Below are positions 7,602-14,611 of a stretch of DNA of 35,073 nt, piece by piece. Under the pieces are notes generated by a model. The model did no database searches and was not told where the DNA came from. It was given only the letters and a program-made list of their open reading frames with translations. Location: the NCBI GenBank assembly GCA_024231855.1, contig JAAEQD010000089.1:1-35073 (forward strand). The letters are read 5' to 3'. The translations under genes were made by a program, and so were the position numbers. Each line of letters starts with the position of its first letter. Position 1 is the stretch's first letter. The DNA is from Candidatus Zixiibacteriota bacterium. Lineage in GTDB: Bacteria; Zixibacteria; MSB-5A5; UBA10806; 4484-95.

Positions 7602-8183
7602 TCATCCCATCAACGTCGGCCGCCCGGCTTTCTGTTTCGCTTTCTCGCTATAAATCAAATGCACGCATCGCATTCTGTACGGCATCACCGGAATGCCGTT
7701 GTCGGTCAGTTCCTGTTCGGCGCGAAGGACCATCATGTATCCCGCGCCGCGGCAAAACGGACACCATCCCCGCGACCTCTCGTAATCGTTGAGTATATAC
7801 CGTTTCTGCAACTTGTGATACTCATCGCACTCGGGCGTTAAGGCAATAGACGTTTTCATGCTGATCTCTGTCGGTATCCTATCAGGTGGCTTATAACTCA
7901 ATTCCGAAAAACTGTAGCCGTGCTGTTTCCTGAATAGACGGCTGTACAACTTGATCGCTATCCCATAGCTTGCCATAGTCTCCCACCAGATAGCTGTCTC
8001 GTAGCGGCGGAATAACAGAAGCGTAACCGGTTCACCATCCACAAGCGGATCGCCGGGGCTTTGTTTTGGCGATGAGGCGATCTTCCAGATTTCTGTCAGC
8101 TCCGGATGAATCTCGCCACTGGAATCACGGAACAGTTTCCCTTGTGTCATGCCGCCGAAAACTTGCTTAACCGATTTCGCCAT
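7602..8183 (-). CDS. Unknown protein with a Cys-rich motif, coupled to the replication-like gene
   Basis: Unrecognised 193-residue soluble protein. The C-terminal third carries WCPFCRGAGYMM and, 35 residues on, MRCVHL; CxxC plus a later Cys and His could bind one metal ion or form a DnaJ-like CxxCxGxG-type zinc site, but it is incomplete. The N-terminal part is basic and includes KSVKQVFGGMTQGKLFRD. Its start (ATG 8183) overlaps the end of the upstream 282-residue gene by 17 bases, implying translational coupling, and an AGGATAGG-like ribosome site lies inside that gene. Such pairing with a phage-type replication gene suggests a phage or plasmid origin (inference). Confidence 0.65.
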   Translation of the reverse strand: MAKSVKQVFGGMTQGKLFRDSSGEIHPELTEIWKIASSPKQSPGDPLVDGEPVTLLLFRRYETAIWWETMASYGIAIKLYSRLFRKQHGYSFSELSYKPPDRIPTEISMKTSIALTPECDEYHKLQKRYILNDYERSRGWCPFCRGAGYMMVLRAEQELTDNGIPVMPYRMRCVHLIYSEKAKQKAGRPTLMG

Positions 8184-9015
8184 ACCTATCCTCGAATTCC
8201 CTCACCCGTTTCTCGGTCTGTTCGTAGCTTCGGAAAATATGCTCCTCCAGTTCGATATATTTTTTACTCTGAGGGTTCTCCCCCATATTCCAGGGATTGG
8301 TCAACACCGCCTGGATAGCGCCGGACATTTGAGCCAACGTGAACCCCTCACTTAACCGTGCCTTGATTTTCTGTATTCTATGTGAGGTTAGCTTGTAGCG
8401 TCCGGGATCACGATTCGACTGCTTGATGTAGAAATTATAGACCTGCTGGATTTCATCCTTGAAATTATTATCCGATGAGTTACACCGTGTTGTCGGGTCT
8501 CCGTACCCGACAACTTCCTCCGGTTGCGCAGACCCGACGGCACAATTAATTTCATCCTTGGAATTATTGTCAGATGAATCGCCGGCCTTTTGGGCCGGTG
8601 AAATACTTTCTGTTTTTGTTTCTGTTTCTGTTTCTTTATAGTCGAATTCAAAATGACCTGAACTGGGCGGTTTCTGGTCGTCTTTCCATTTCAAATTGGG
8701 ATGTTTTTCCTTTACGCCGCATACGGTTATCTCTCCGGAGGCATTGACGTCAATCAGTCCCAGCTCCGGGAATACTTTGAGACTACTTTTGACTACTTTG
8801 AGATGAACATGAGTATACTTTGAGATTACTTTGGGATAATTTACTGACCATTTTGATCCTAAATTGGGATTTCTTTCTTTTATTGCCAGACACCATAGGC
8901 AAATAAAAAACCATTTCTGACCATCTGAAAGTTCGCACAATCTGGGATTATTGAACATAAAATCGATATCAATCAGGGCGAAATAACCACCGTATTCTCT
9001 GCTTTTTTTAGGCAT
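8167..9015 (-). CDS. Phage-type replication/DnaD-like protein carrying an in-frame repeat insertion
   Basis: A 282-residue soluble protein. The N-terminal 110 residues (YFALIDIDFMFNNPRLCELS, ICLWCLAIKERNPN, VHLKVVKSSLKVFPELGLID) look like the winged-helix start of phage replisome organiser proteins. The C-terminal 85 residues (YFIKQSNRD-like, then TSHRIQKIKARLSEGF) resemble the conserved C-terminal domain of phage replication proteins. The linker between them holds a Thr-Glu-Thr-Lys tract from a hexanucleotide repeat (about 8607-8637) and an in-frame hairpin repeat (8489-8543) bounded by duplicated SSDNN.KDEI segments. AAGGA precedes the ATG at 9015. No integrase or structural phage genes are near, so this looks like a remnant or a domesticated pair. 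Confidence 0.65.
   Translation of the reverse strand: MPKKSREYGGYFALIDIDFMFNNPRLCELSDGQKWFFICLWCLAIKERNPNLGSKWSVNYPKVISKYTHVHLKVVKSSLKVFPELGLIDVNASGEITVCGVKEKHPNLKWKDDQKPPSSGHFEFDYKETETETKTESISPAQKAGDSSDNNSKDEINCAVGSAQPEEVVGYGDPTTRCNSSDNNFKDEIQQVYNFYIKQSNRDPGRYKLTSHRIQKIKARLSEGFTLAQMSGAIQAVLTNPWNMGENPQSKKYIELEEHIFRSYEQTEKRVREFEDRYGEIG
8451..8580. repeat. Hairpin repeat inserted within a coding region, with flanking duplication
   Basis: A perfect family hairpin (GTTGTCGGGT, loop CTCCGT, ACCCGACAAC) occupies 8489-8514. A half copy in opposite arrangement (GCAGACCCGACGGCAC) ends at 8543. Both sides are bounded by near-copies of a stretch beginning TTTCATCCTT (8451 and 8550), which continues as GAAATTATTATCCGATGAG and GGAATTATTGTCAGATGAA respectively. 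The offset is 99 bases, exactly 33 codons, so the reading frame is preserved. Confidence 0.8.
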
Positions 9016-9091
9016 AGTAAAATCCTTGATAAAAAAGGCCTCTTACCAATACCCTGAGATATGATTGCTAATGCGTTTCGCCCGCGTCACT

Positions 9092-9123
9092 GTAGGGGTC
9101 GTAGCTCGCCTCGACCCTGGGGC
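9092..9123. repeat. Dispersed repeat, GTAGGG(A/G)TCGTAGCT type, copy 2
   Basis: Starts GTAGGGGTCGTAGCTCGCCT and continues CGACCCTGGGG. Near match to 1950-1980. It lies between the divergent replication-like and EF-G-like genes. Confidence 0.55.
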
Positions 9124-9154
9124 CGGGCGGACCTGTCTGTGTTGGCCTCTCCGT

Positions 9155-9180
9155 GTTGTCGGGTCCCCCGACCCGGCAAC
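9155..9180. repeat. Hairpin repeat upstream of the EF-G-like gene
   Basis: GTTGTCGGGT, loop CCCCCG, ACCCGGCAAC; one pair becomes a T-G wobble. This is the only intact intergenic copy seen between divergent genes rather than at a 3' end. Confidence 0.8.
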
Positions 9181-9234
9181 TCCCCCAAAATATTCTCAAA
9201 TCGGGCAATTTTCGGCTAAATCGGGCCGATTTTG

Positions 9235-9263
9235 TTGACTTTCGGTGCCGGGTCTATTATCTT
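9235..9263 (+). promoter_or_regulatory. Putative promoter of the EF-G-like gene
   Basis: TTGACT (9235-9240), a 17-base spacer and TATCTT (9258-9263). The start site would be near 9270, about 33 bases before the ATG, and GGAGG lies just ahead of that ATG. Confidence 0.45.
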
Positions 9264-9302
9264 TTTAAGCTTTGAAGCGAAAATGTGAAATTGGAGGAAT
9301 AG

Positions 9303-11387
9303 ATGAAAGAATACGCGATTGACAAGATCAGAAACGTGGGGGTTGTTGGCCACGGCACCACAGGTAAGACCTCGCTGGTGGAGGCTATGCTTTTCGCCGG
9401 TAAGGTCACCAAACGACTCGGCAGTATCGATAACGGCAATACTGTCACCGATTACACCGAAGATGAAATCGAAAGAAAAATCTCGATCAGTTCGGGATTG
9501 GCCAATATCGATCTGAAAGGCACGAAAATCAATCTTATAGATATGCCCGGCTACGCCGATTTTTACGGCGAAGTCGAAGGCGGCCTGCGGGTTGCCGACG
9601 CGGCCCTGATCGTGATTAATGGCGTTGGCGGAGTCGAGGTCGGCACCGACCTGGTCTGGCGCACTTGTACCGCTAATGATATCCCGCGCGCTTTCTTCGT
9701 TAACCGGATGGATAAAGAGCACGCCGAATTTTTCAAATGCGTAACGGCGATCCAGGAGGATTTCTCCAATCATGCCATGCCGGTAACTATCTCCATGGGC
9801 GATGGGCTGGATTTCAAAGGTATCATCGATCTGGTCAAGATGAAAGCTTTCACATTCGCTGAAGATGGCAAAGCCACGGCCCAGGATATCCCCGCTGATA
9901 TGAAAGATACCGCTGTGGAATGGCACGACAAGCTGGTCGAGGCAGCGGCGGAATCCGATGAGGCCTTGATGGAGAAATTTTTCGATGAGGGCGGCTTGTC
10001 CGATGATGAGCTTCTGGCCGGCCTGGCCAAGGGTATCGCCGACAGATCGGTTTATCCGATATTTTGCGGCTCGGCAACCACGGTCGCCGGCGTACCGACA
10101 GCTCTTGACTATATCGTCAAACTGTTCCCCGCGCCAAATTATCTCGGCAGTATCAAGGGTCTGGATGAGGAAACCGAAGTCACGCGTAATATTGCAGCCG
10201 ATGAGAAAGCCTCGGCATTCGTGTTTAAAACGATCTCCGAACAGCATGTGGGCGAGTTGTCGTTTTTCAAAATATTCTCCGGCACGATTAAAACCGGCGA
10301 TGATCTGGTCAATGTCGGCAAACGCGAAACCGAACGTATCGGCCAGATATATTCCTTAAACGGCAAAGACCGCACCGAGGGCACGGTTATTTCCGCCGGC
10401 GATATCGGCGCGCTGGTTAAGTTGAAAAACACGCACACTAACGATACCCTGGCGGTCAAGGGCGCCGAGATTGCTTATCCCGCGATCGATTTTCCCAAAC
10501 CGGCGATTCAATTGGCGGTTCAGGGCAAAGCCAAAGGTGATGAGGATAAAATCGCCAGCGGCCTGAATAAACTTCGCGAGGAAGACCCGACGATTGAACT
10601 GACATTGGATGGGGAACTGAGGCAGGTACTTCTCTCCGGCCAGGGTGAACTTCACCTGGATGTTACTACCGCCCGTCTGAAACGCAAATTCGGCGTTGAC
10701 GTCGACCTGGTTAAACCGAAAATTCCGTATCAATCGGCGATCAAAAAGAAAGTCGAAGTACAGGGCAAATTCAAACGTCAGTCCGGCGGTCGCGGTCAAT
10801 ATGGTGACTGCTGGCTCAAGCTCGAACCGTTGCCTCGAGGCGGCGATTTTGAGTTTATTAATGCTATCGTAGGCGGCGCGATTCCCACCAAGTTTATCCC
10901 GGCGGTCGAAAAGGGTATTTTGGAATCCAGAGCCGGAGGAGGACTGGCCGGTACCAAGGTGATCGATTTCAAGATCACTTGCTATGACGGCTCATATCAC
11001 AACGTCGACTCATCGGATATGGCATTCAAGATTGCCGCTTCGATGGGATTCAAAAGCGGTTTCGAACAGGCCGACCCGTACCTTCTGGAACCGATCTTCA
11101 ATATCGAGGTAAGGGTACCCGAGGAAAATATGGGCGATGTCATGGGCGATGTCTCCTCCCGGCGCGGTAGGATTATGGGCATGGAACCGGACGGTAAAAA
11201 CCAGGTAATCAAAGCCCAGGTACCGCAAGCGGAGTTGTACAAGTATTCGACATCTCTTCGCTCGCTAACTCAGGGCCGCGGTACACATACCCGTGAATTC
11301 TCGCATTACGAGGAAATCCCCCGGGAAATCTCCGAAAAAGTGATCGAAGAACTCAAACGCGAAAAGGAAGAAGCCGAAGAGAAGTAA
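9303..11387 (+). CDS. fusA: Elongation factor G-like GTPase (EF-G2 type)
   Basis: A 694-residue, full-length translational GTPase of the EF-G family, acting on ribosomes in the cytoplasm. Domain I has the P-loop GHGTTGKT (16-23), the switch region ERKISISSGLANI, G3 as DMPGY (80-84) and G4 as NRMD (134-137). Domains II to V follow, including domain IV with SGGRGQYGDCWLKLEP and domain V with RRGRIMGME. Canonical EF-G has DTPGH; the His needed for GTP hydrolysis is Tyr84 here, which together with the SISSGLANI-like switch marks the EF-G2/FusA2-like paralogue group. A main EF-G may therefore exist elsewhere. GGAGG precedes the ATG, with a promoter upstream and a terminator downstream. It is not in a str operon. 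Confidence 0.92.
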   Translation: MKEYAIDKIRNVGVVGHGTTGKTSLVEAMLFAGKVTKRLGSIDNGNTVTDYTEDEIERKISISSGLANIDLKGTKINLIDMPGYADFYGEVEGGLRVADAALIVINGVGGVEVGTDLVWRTCTANDIPRAFFVNRMDKEHAEFFKCVTAIQEDFSNHAMPVTISMGDGLDFKGIIDLVKMKAFTFAEDGKATAQDIPADMKDTAVEWHDKLVEAAAESDEALMEKFFDEGGLSDDELLAGLAKGIADRSVYPIFCGSATTVAGVPTALDYIVKLFPAPNYLGSIKGLDEETEVTRNIAADEKASAFVFKTISEQHVGELSFFKIFSGTIKTGDDLVNVGKRETERIGQIYSLNGKDRTEGTVISAGDIGALVKLKNTHTNDTLAVKGAEIAYPAIDFPKPAIQLAVQGKAKGDEDKIASGLNKLREEDPTIELTLDGELRQVLLSGQGELHLDVTTARLKRKFGVDVDLVKPKIPYQSAIKKKVEVQGKFKRQSGGRGQYGDCWLKLEPLPRGGDFEFINAIVGGAIPTKFIPAVEKGILESRAGGGLAGTKVIDFKITCYDGSYHNVDSSDMAFKIAASMGFKSGFEQADPYLLEPIFNIEVRVPEENMGDVMGDVSSRRGRIMGMEPDGKNQVIKAQVPQAELYKYSTSLRSLTQGRGTHTREFSHYEEIPREISEKVIEELKREKEEAEEK

Positions 11388-11398
11388 TTTAATAGTGT

Positions 11399-11424
11399 GT
11401 TGTCGGGTCCCCTGACCCGACAAC
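11399..11424. repeat. 3'-end hairpin repeat after the EF-G-like gene
   Basis: Type copy: GTTGTCGGGTC, CCCT loop, GACCCGACAAC. It starts 12 bases after the stop codon and precedes the intrinsic terminator. Confidence 0.85.
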
Positions 11425-11448
11425 TATTTTTGTTTGATGATATTGAAG

Positions 11449-11473
11449 GGCGCTCGGTTGGGCGCCTTTTTTA
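11449..11473 (+). terminator. Rho-independent terminator of the EF-G-like gene
   Basis: GGCGCT and GGCGCC pair (one G-U) around a six-base loop, CGGTTG, and are followed directly by six T. Confidence 0.75.
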
Positions 11474-11484
11474 TAGATGAATAA

Positions 11485-11546
11485 GCAGGGCAGGTCTTCC
11501 CGAGACCGGACGGAATAGGCAGGAGTCGGAGACTCTTACCCTACTT
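11485..11546. repeat. MITE-like repeat, copy B (degenerate)
   Basis: GCAGGGCAGGTCTTCCCGAG at the left and TTACCCTACTTGCTG at the right match 6572-6631, but both internal hairpins have mismatches (GAGACCGGAC, GACTCTTACC). Confidence 0.65.
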
Positions 11547-11622
11547 GCTGAAAAGATCACTCTTGACGAGTATCGTTAATTATCTTAAGTACATTGAAAT
11601 CAATTAAACCTCAGGAGGATTA

Positions 11623-12138
11623 ATGAGAATTCAAACTATCGCAATAATAATCCAGGCTATAATGTTAATAAGCGCCGCTACTGCCGGGCCTGATGATAAT
11701 TCCAAACTATCGGCTGCCGAATCTTCCATAGAAACTATTTCACTCGATAAGTTTTCCTGGTTGGCGGGACATTGGCAGGGTGACGCGTTCGGTGGGATAT
11801 GTCAGGAGGTATGGAGTCCTCCATCAGGCGGCAGTATGGTTGGTAGCTTCAAATTGATCAATGAAGGATCGGTCAGCTTTTACGAAATCATGACAATAGC
11901 CGCTGATTCAACTGGTCTCGCATTGAAATTAAAACATTTCAATCCCGATTTGACTGGCTGGGAAGAAAAGGATGATGTGATTAGATTCCCTTTTATAAGC
12001 GTGTCTGATGATGAGATACAATTTGAAGGCTTAATTTATAAAAAAATAACAGAAGATTCACTCGAGATAATCCTCAGCTTCAAGCGATCGGATGGTACGG
12101 TTGATAATGAGACTATCAACTGTCATCGTGTTAAATGA
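11623..12138 (+). CDS. Exported DUF6265-family protein
   Basis: A 171-residue protein with a signal peptide (to about residue 21, ISAATAGPDD). The mature part matches the DUF6265 pattern, a lipocalin-like beta-barrel family of unknown function: FSWLAGHWQGDAFGG, EVWSPPSGGSMVGSFKL, VSFYEIMTI, LALKLKHFNPDLTGWEEKDD and a closing strand pair. The FNPDLTGWEEKD block is the most diagnostic. The ATG at 11623 has AGGAGG six bases upstream. It stands between two repeat-filled gaps, so it probably has its own promoter; TTGACG at 11563-11568 is a -35 candidate, but no good -10 is seen. Confidence 0.82.
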   Translation: MRIQTIAIIIQAIMLISAATAGPDDNSKLSAAESSIETISLDKFSWLAGHWQGDAFGGICQEVWSPPSGGSMVGSFKLINEGSVSFYEIMTIAADSTGLALKLKHFNPDLTGWEEKDDVIRFPFISVSDDEIQFEGLIYKKITEDSLEIILSFKRSDGTVDNETINCHRVK

Positions 12139-12172
12139 CATATTTTAGAAACGTCGTGTTCGGGCGACGGTA

Positions 12173-12195
12173 GGCAGGTCTTCCCGAGACCTGCC
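12173..12195. repeat. MITE-like repeat, half copy C
   Basis: The first hairpin of the 60-base element is perfect here (GGCAGGTCT, loop TCCCG, AGACCTGCC); the second has decayed to a short AAACAGGAAA remnant. Confidence 0.65.
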
Positions 12196-12218
12196 GGAAT
12201 AAACAGGAAATTCATCGT

Positions 12219-12261
12219 GTTGTCGGGTCTCTCGCGGAGTCAAAAGACCATTCACGACAAC
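12219..12261. repeat. 3'-end hairpin repeat, extended-loop variant
   Basis: GTTGTCGGGT and CACGACAAC flank a loop with CTCTCGCGGAGTCAAAAGAC, matching the loop of the copy at 7561-7600. Confidence 0.65.
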
Positions 12262-12340
12262 ACTAACAGGAACTTATTCATAGAAAAGCATAGTTATTAT
12301 TATTTTATAACCGATTCACTCAATCCAAAAGGAGATCACG

Positions 12341-12802
12341 ATGGCGAATGAACCGAAATTTGATACCGCCGCGGCGCACAAATATTTTTCGGCGCAATGT
12401 TTCAACCAAACCTGGGGACTTATCGATAAAACCGACCGCACCGACAAAGAAAACGAACAGATGATACAACTCAGCCAGGCATCGATATATCATTGGACAC
12501 AGCGCGAGGATTGCACCGATAATAATATGTCAATCGGCTACTGGATGGCATCAAGGGTATATGCCTTATTGGGGATGGCTGATAACGCTCGAAGATACGG
12601 TCAACTTAGTCTTGACTGCACTCAAGAAAGTGAATCGTTCACAAGGGGCTACGCGTTCGAGGCCCTCGCCCGAGCCGAGATGGTGGCCGGCAACGATGAT
12701 AAGAAGGATGAGTATCTCGCCCAGGCCCGTAAATACGCTGATTCTATCGAAAAAGATGATGAGAAAAAGTATCTTGTCGATGATCTGGCCACTATCAGAT
12801 AG
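12341..12802 (+). CDS. Cytoplasmic helical-repeat (TPR-like) conserved protein
   Basis: A 153-residue all-helical soluble protein without a signal peptide. The segments LSQASIYHWTQREDCTDNNM, IGYWMASRVYALLGMADNAR and FTRGYAFEALARAEMVAGND look like TPR-type helix pairs: small residue, aromatic and Ala/Gly positions are spaced as in TPR, ending in LAQARKYADSI. The protein resembles a conserved hypothetical family with the SIYHWTQR and SIGYWxxSRVYALLG blocks; no biochemical role is known to me. The ATG at 12341 has AAAGGAGA about 7 bases upstream. It is followed 130 bases later by the cytochrome gene, which has its own promoter candidate, so co-transcription is uncertain. Confidence 0.8.
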   Translation: MANEPKFDTAAAHKYFSAQCFNQTWGLIDKTDRTDKENEQMIQLSQASIYHWTQREDCTDNNMSIGYWMASRVYALLGMADNARRYGQLSLDCTQESESFTRGYAFEALARAEMVAGNDDKKDEYLAQARKYADSIEKDDEKKYLVDDLATIR

Positions 12803-12826
12803 TTCGAATATACACCTTCAATTTAC

Positions 12827-12855
12827 TTGACTTGACCTGGGTTGCGTGATAAGTT
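12827..12855 (+). promoter_or_regulatory. Weak promoter candidate for the cytochrome gene
   Basis: TTGACT (12827-12832), a 17-base spacer and TAAGTT (12850-12855). The -35 and spacing are good and the -10 is poor. Confidence 0.3.
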
Positions 12856-12934
12856 CCAGGCAGGGGAAATGGGCTCAACATTTGGAAATATGTCAACTAA
12901 AATTAACCAATAAAACATCATGGAGGGATGGACA

Positions 12935-14173
12935 TTGAAACAACTGAAATGGATTATGGTATTTCTGGTATTCGCGCTTTTTCCTGGCCAATCGGCAATA
13001 GCGAATACTTGCGTGGATTGCCATCGCGACCGAACGCCCGGGATCGTGGCCGACTGGGAAATTAGCGTCCACAAGGACAACGATGTCGATTGCGCTACCT
13101 GCCATGGCGACAATCACAAAACCGCCGAGGATTTCAACCTTGTGCAACTGCCGACACCGGCTGTTTGCGCCGAATGTCATGAGACTCAGGTCGAACAGTT
13201 CTCCGCCGGCAAGCATGCCATGGCCTGGGCGGCGATGAACGCTATGCCAACAGCCCACTGGCAGCCGATGGCCTTGATGGACGGTATGAAAGGCTGCGGC
13301 GGCTGTCATAAGCTGGGTTTGAAATCCGAGGAGGATATTAAGAAACTCAAAGCCGATGGAGCCGGATTCGGACTGGCTTCCTGCGATGCCTGCCACACCC
13401 GTCACACATTCTCGAAAGCCGAAGCTAAGGAACCGGAAGCCTGCCAAACATGCCACATGGGTTTCGACCATCCTCAATGGGAAATGTATTCATCATCCAA
13501 ACACGGTGTCCGTCACAGCTTAAAGCGCGATGGCATACTGCCTGAGAACACAGCCGCGCCAACCTGTCAGACCTGCCATATGCAGGATGGTAATCACGAG
13601 GTGCGGACTGCCTGGGGATTCCTTGCAGTCAGGCTGCCGTTGCCCGAGGATGAACAATGGAAAGCTGATCAGGTCACGATACTGCAAGCGCTGGGGGTGC
13701 TCGATCCCGAGGGCAATCCCACCGGCCGTCTGGATGTAGTCAAGGCCGCCGATGTAGCCCGGTTGGACCAGGAATCATGGCAAAAAGAGCGGGACAAGAT
13801 GCTCAAAGCTTGCAATCAGTGCCATTCGATCAATTTCGCCAGGGCCGAACTGGAAAAAGGCGATCAGATGATTAAGGAAGCAGATCACCTTCTGGCTGAA
13901 GCAATCAGGATAATTGTCGGCCTCTACACCGATGGTATTCTGGCCAAGGCGGAGAACTACGCTTATGCTTTCCCTGATCTGTTAACATTCCATGATGCCC
14001 CTACCACTATCGAGCAAAGATTGTTCGAGATGCATCTGAAACATCGGATGAGGGCGTTCCAGGGTGCGTTCCATAACAATCCCGATTACGCGTTATGGTA
14101 TGGTTGGAGCGAAATGGTCCGCGATCTGGCTGATATCAAAGAGATGGCTTCGGAGCTTAAAGCCGAACAATAA
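12935..14173 (+). CDS. Octaheme c-type cytochrome, hydroxylamine-oxidoreductase-like
   Basis: A 412-residue exported multiheme cytochrome. The signal peptide ends near AIA-N, and eight CxxCH haem sites follow at residues 26, 53, 78, 121, 150, 170, 211 and 293. The spacing, the last isolated site, and the helical C-terminus with a NPDYALWYGW motif match the HAO/octaheme family, which oxidises hydroxylamine or hydrazine or reduces nitrite or hydroxylamine in the periplasm. Whether the crosslinking Tyr that marks oxidative HAO is present cannot be judged without alignment. The ATG at 12920 lacks a ribosome site; the TTG at 12935 has GGAGGG 7 bases upstream and begins directly with the signal peptide, so it is chosen. 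No quinol-oxidase or haoB partner is adjacent. Confidence 0.85.
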   Translation: MKQLKWIMVFLVFALFPGQSAIANTCVDCHRDRTPGIVADWEISVHKDNDVDCATCHGDNHKTAEDFNLVQLPTPAVCAECHETQVEQFSAGKHAMAWAAMNAMPTAHWQPMALMDGMKGCGGCHKLGLKSEEDIKKLKADGAGFGLASCDACHTRHTFSKAEAKEPEACQTCHMGFDHPQWEMYSSSKHGVRHSLKRDGILPENTAAPTCQTCHMQDGNHEVRTAWGFLAVRLPLPEDEQWKADQVTILQALGVLDPEGNPTGRLDVVKAADVARLDQESWQKERDKMLKACNQCHSINFARAELEKGDQMIKEADHLLAEAIRIIVGLYTDGILAKAENYAYAFPDLLTFHDAPTTIEQRLFEMHLKHRMRAFQGAFHNNPDYALWYGWSEMVRDLADIKEMASELKAEQ

Positions 14174-14184
14174 CATCCATTCGT

Positions 14185-14210
14185 GTTGCCGGGTCTCCGA
14201 ACCCGGCAAC
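14185..14210. repeat. 3'-end hairpin repeat, compensated variant
   Basis: GTTGCCGGGT, loop CTCCGA, ACCCGGCAAC: a perfect 10-bp stem in which the fifth pair is changed on both strands (T-A to C-G). It starts 12 bases after the cytochrome stop. Confidence 0.85.
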
Positions 14211-14227
14211 TATATAGCTAATTCGGA

Positions 14228-14254
14228 TTTTGTCGGATCGGGATACCGACAAAA
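14228..14254. repeat. Additional hairpin after the cytochrome gene
   Basis: TTTTGTCGG and CCGACAAAA pair perfectly (9 bp) around a nine-base loop. No T tract follows on the plus strand, so it is not an obvious terminator there; it may be a relative of the TTGTCGG hairpin family. Confidence 0.45.
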
Positions 14255-14611
14255 AGGGGATTTGAGATAAATATATGTTAGCTCATATCAAGCAAGCGCA
14301 AAGATGCTATAATCCAATCACCGGAACAAGGCATCATACGCTTTCTAAAATACTTACTTAAGCTTTAATTACAATCATAACCCGCAATTTTTTCCTTGAC
14401 ATTTTGATGCGAATGGCCTAATTATTGTGCTAAGACATAATGGGGCTAAACATCATGATTAGTTAAGTTTAGATTAATCCCCTGTGTCATTTAAAACGTT
14501 ACTTTTTGATTATTTAAGCTGCAACTACCAAAAAGATTTCAATTCCCTCGTTTTAGCGACGGTGGGAAAGTTTAATAATTATCAAGCTATCAGTTAAAAA
14601 AGAGGTGCGAA
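14255..14611. other. Intergenic region without a recognised gene
   Basis: About 360 bases with no credible reading frame. It includes one promoter-like pair (14396-14424); otherwise it is AT-rich with no clear repeat. Its composition already resembles the AT-rich gene that follows, so the boundary of possibly acquired DNA may lie here. Confidence 0.5.
14396..14424 (+). promoter_or_regulatory. Promoter candidate upstream of the AT-rich membrane protein
   Basis: TTGACA (14396-14401), a 17-base spacer and TAATTA (14419-14424). The -35 is perfect and the -10 weak; the leader would be about 180 bases. Confidence 0.35.

Noticed and set aside
9216..10247. 343-codon minus-strand frame over the EF-G-like gene
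   Set aside because: It is antisense to conserved EF-G domains, has no ribosome site, and is explained by codon bias of the real gene.
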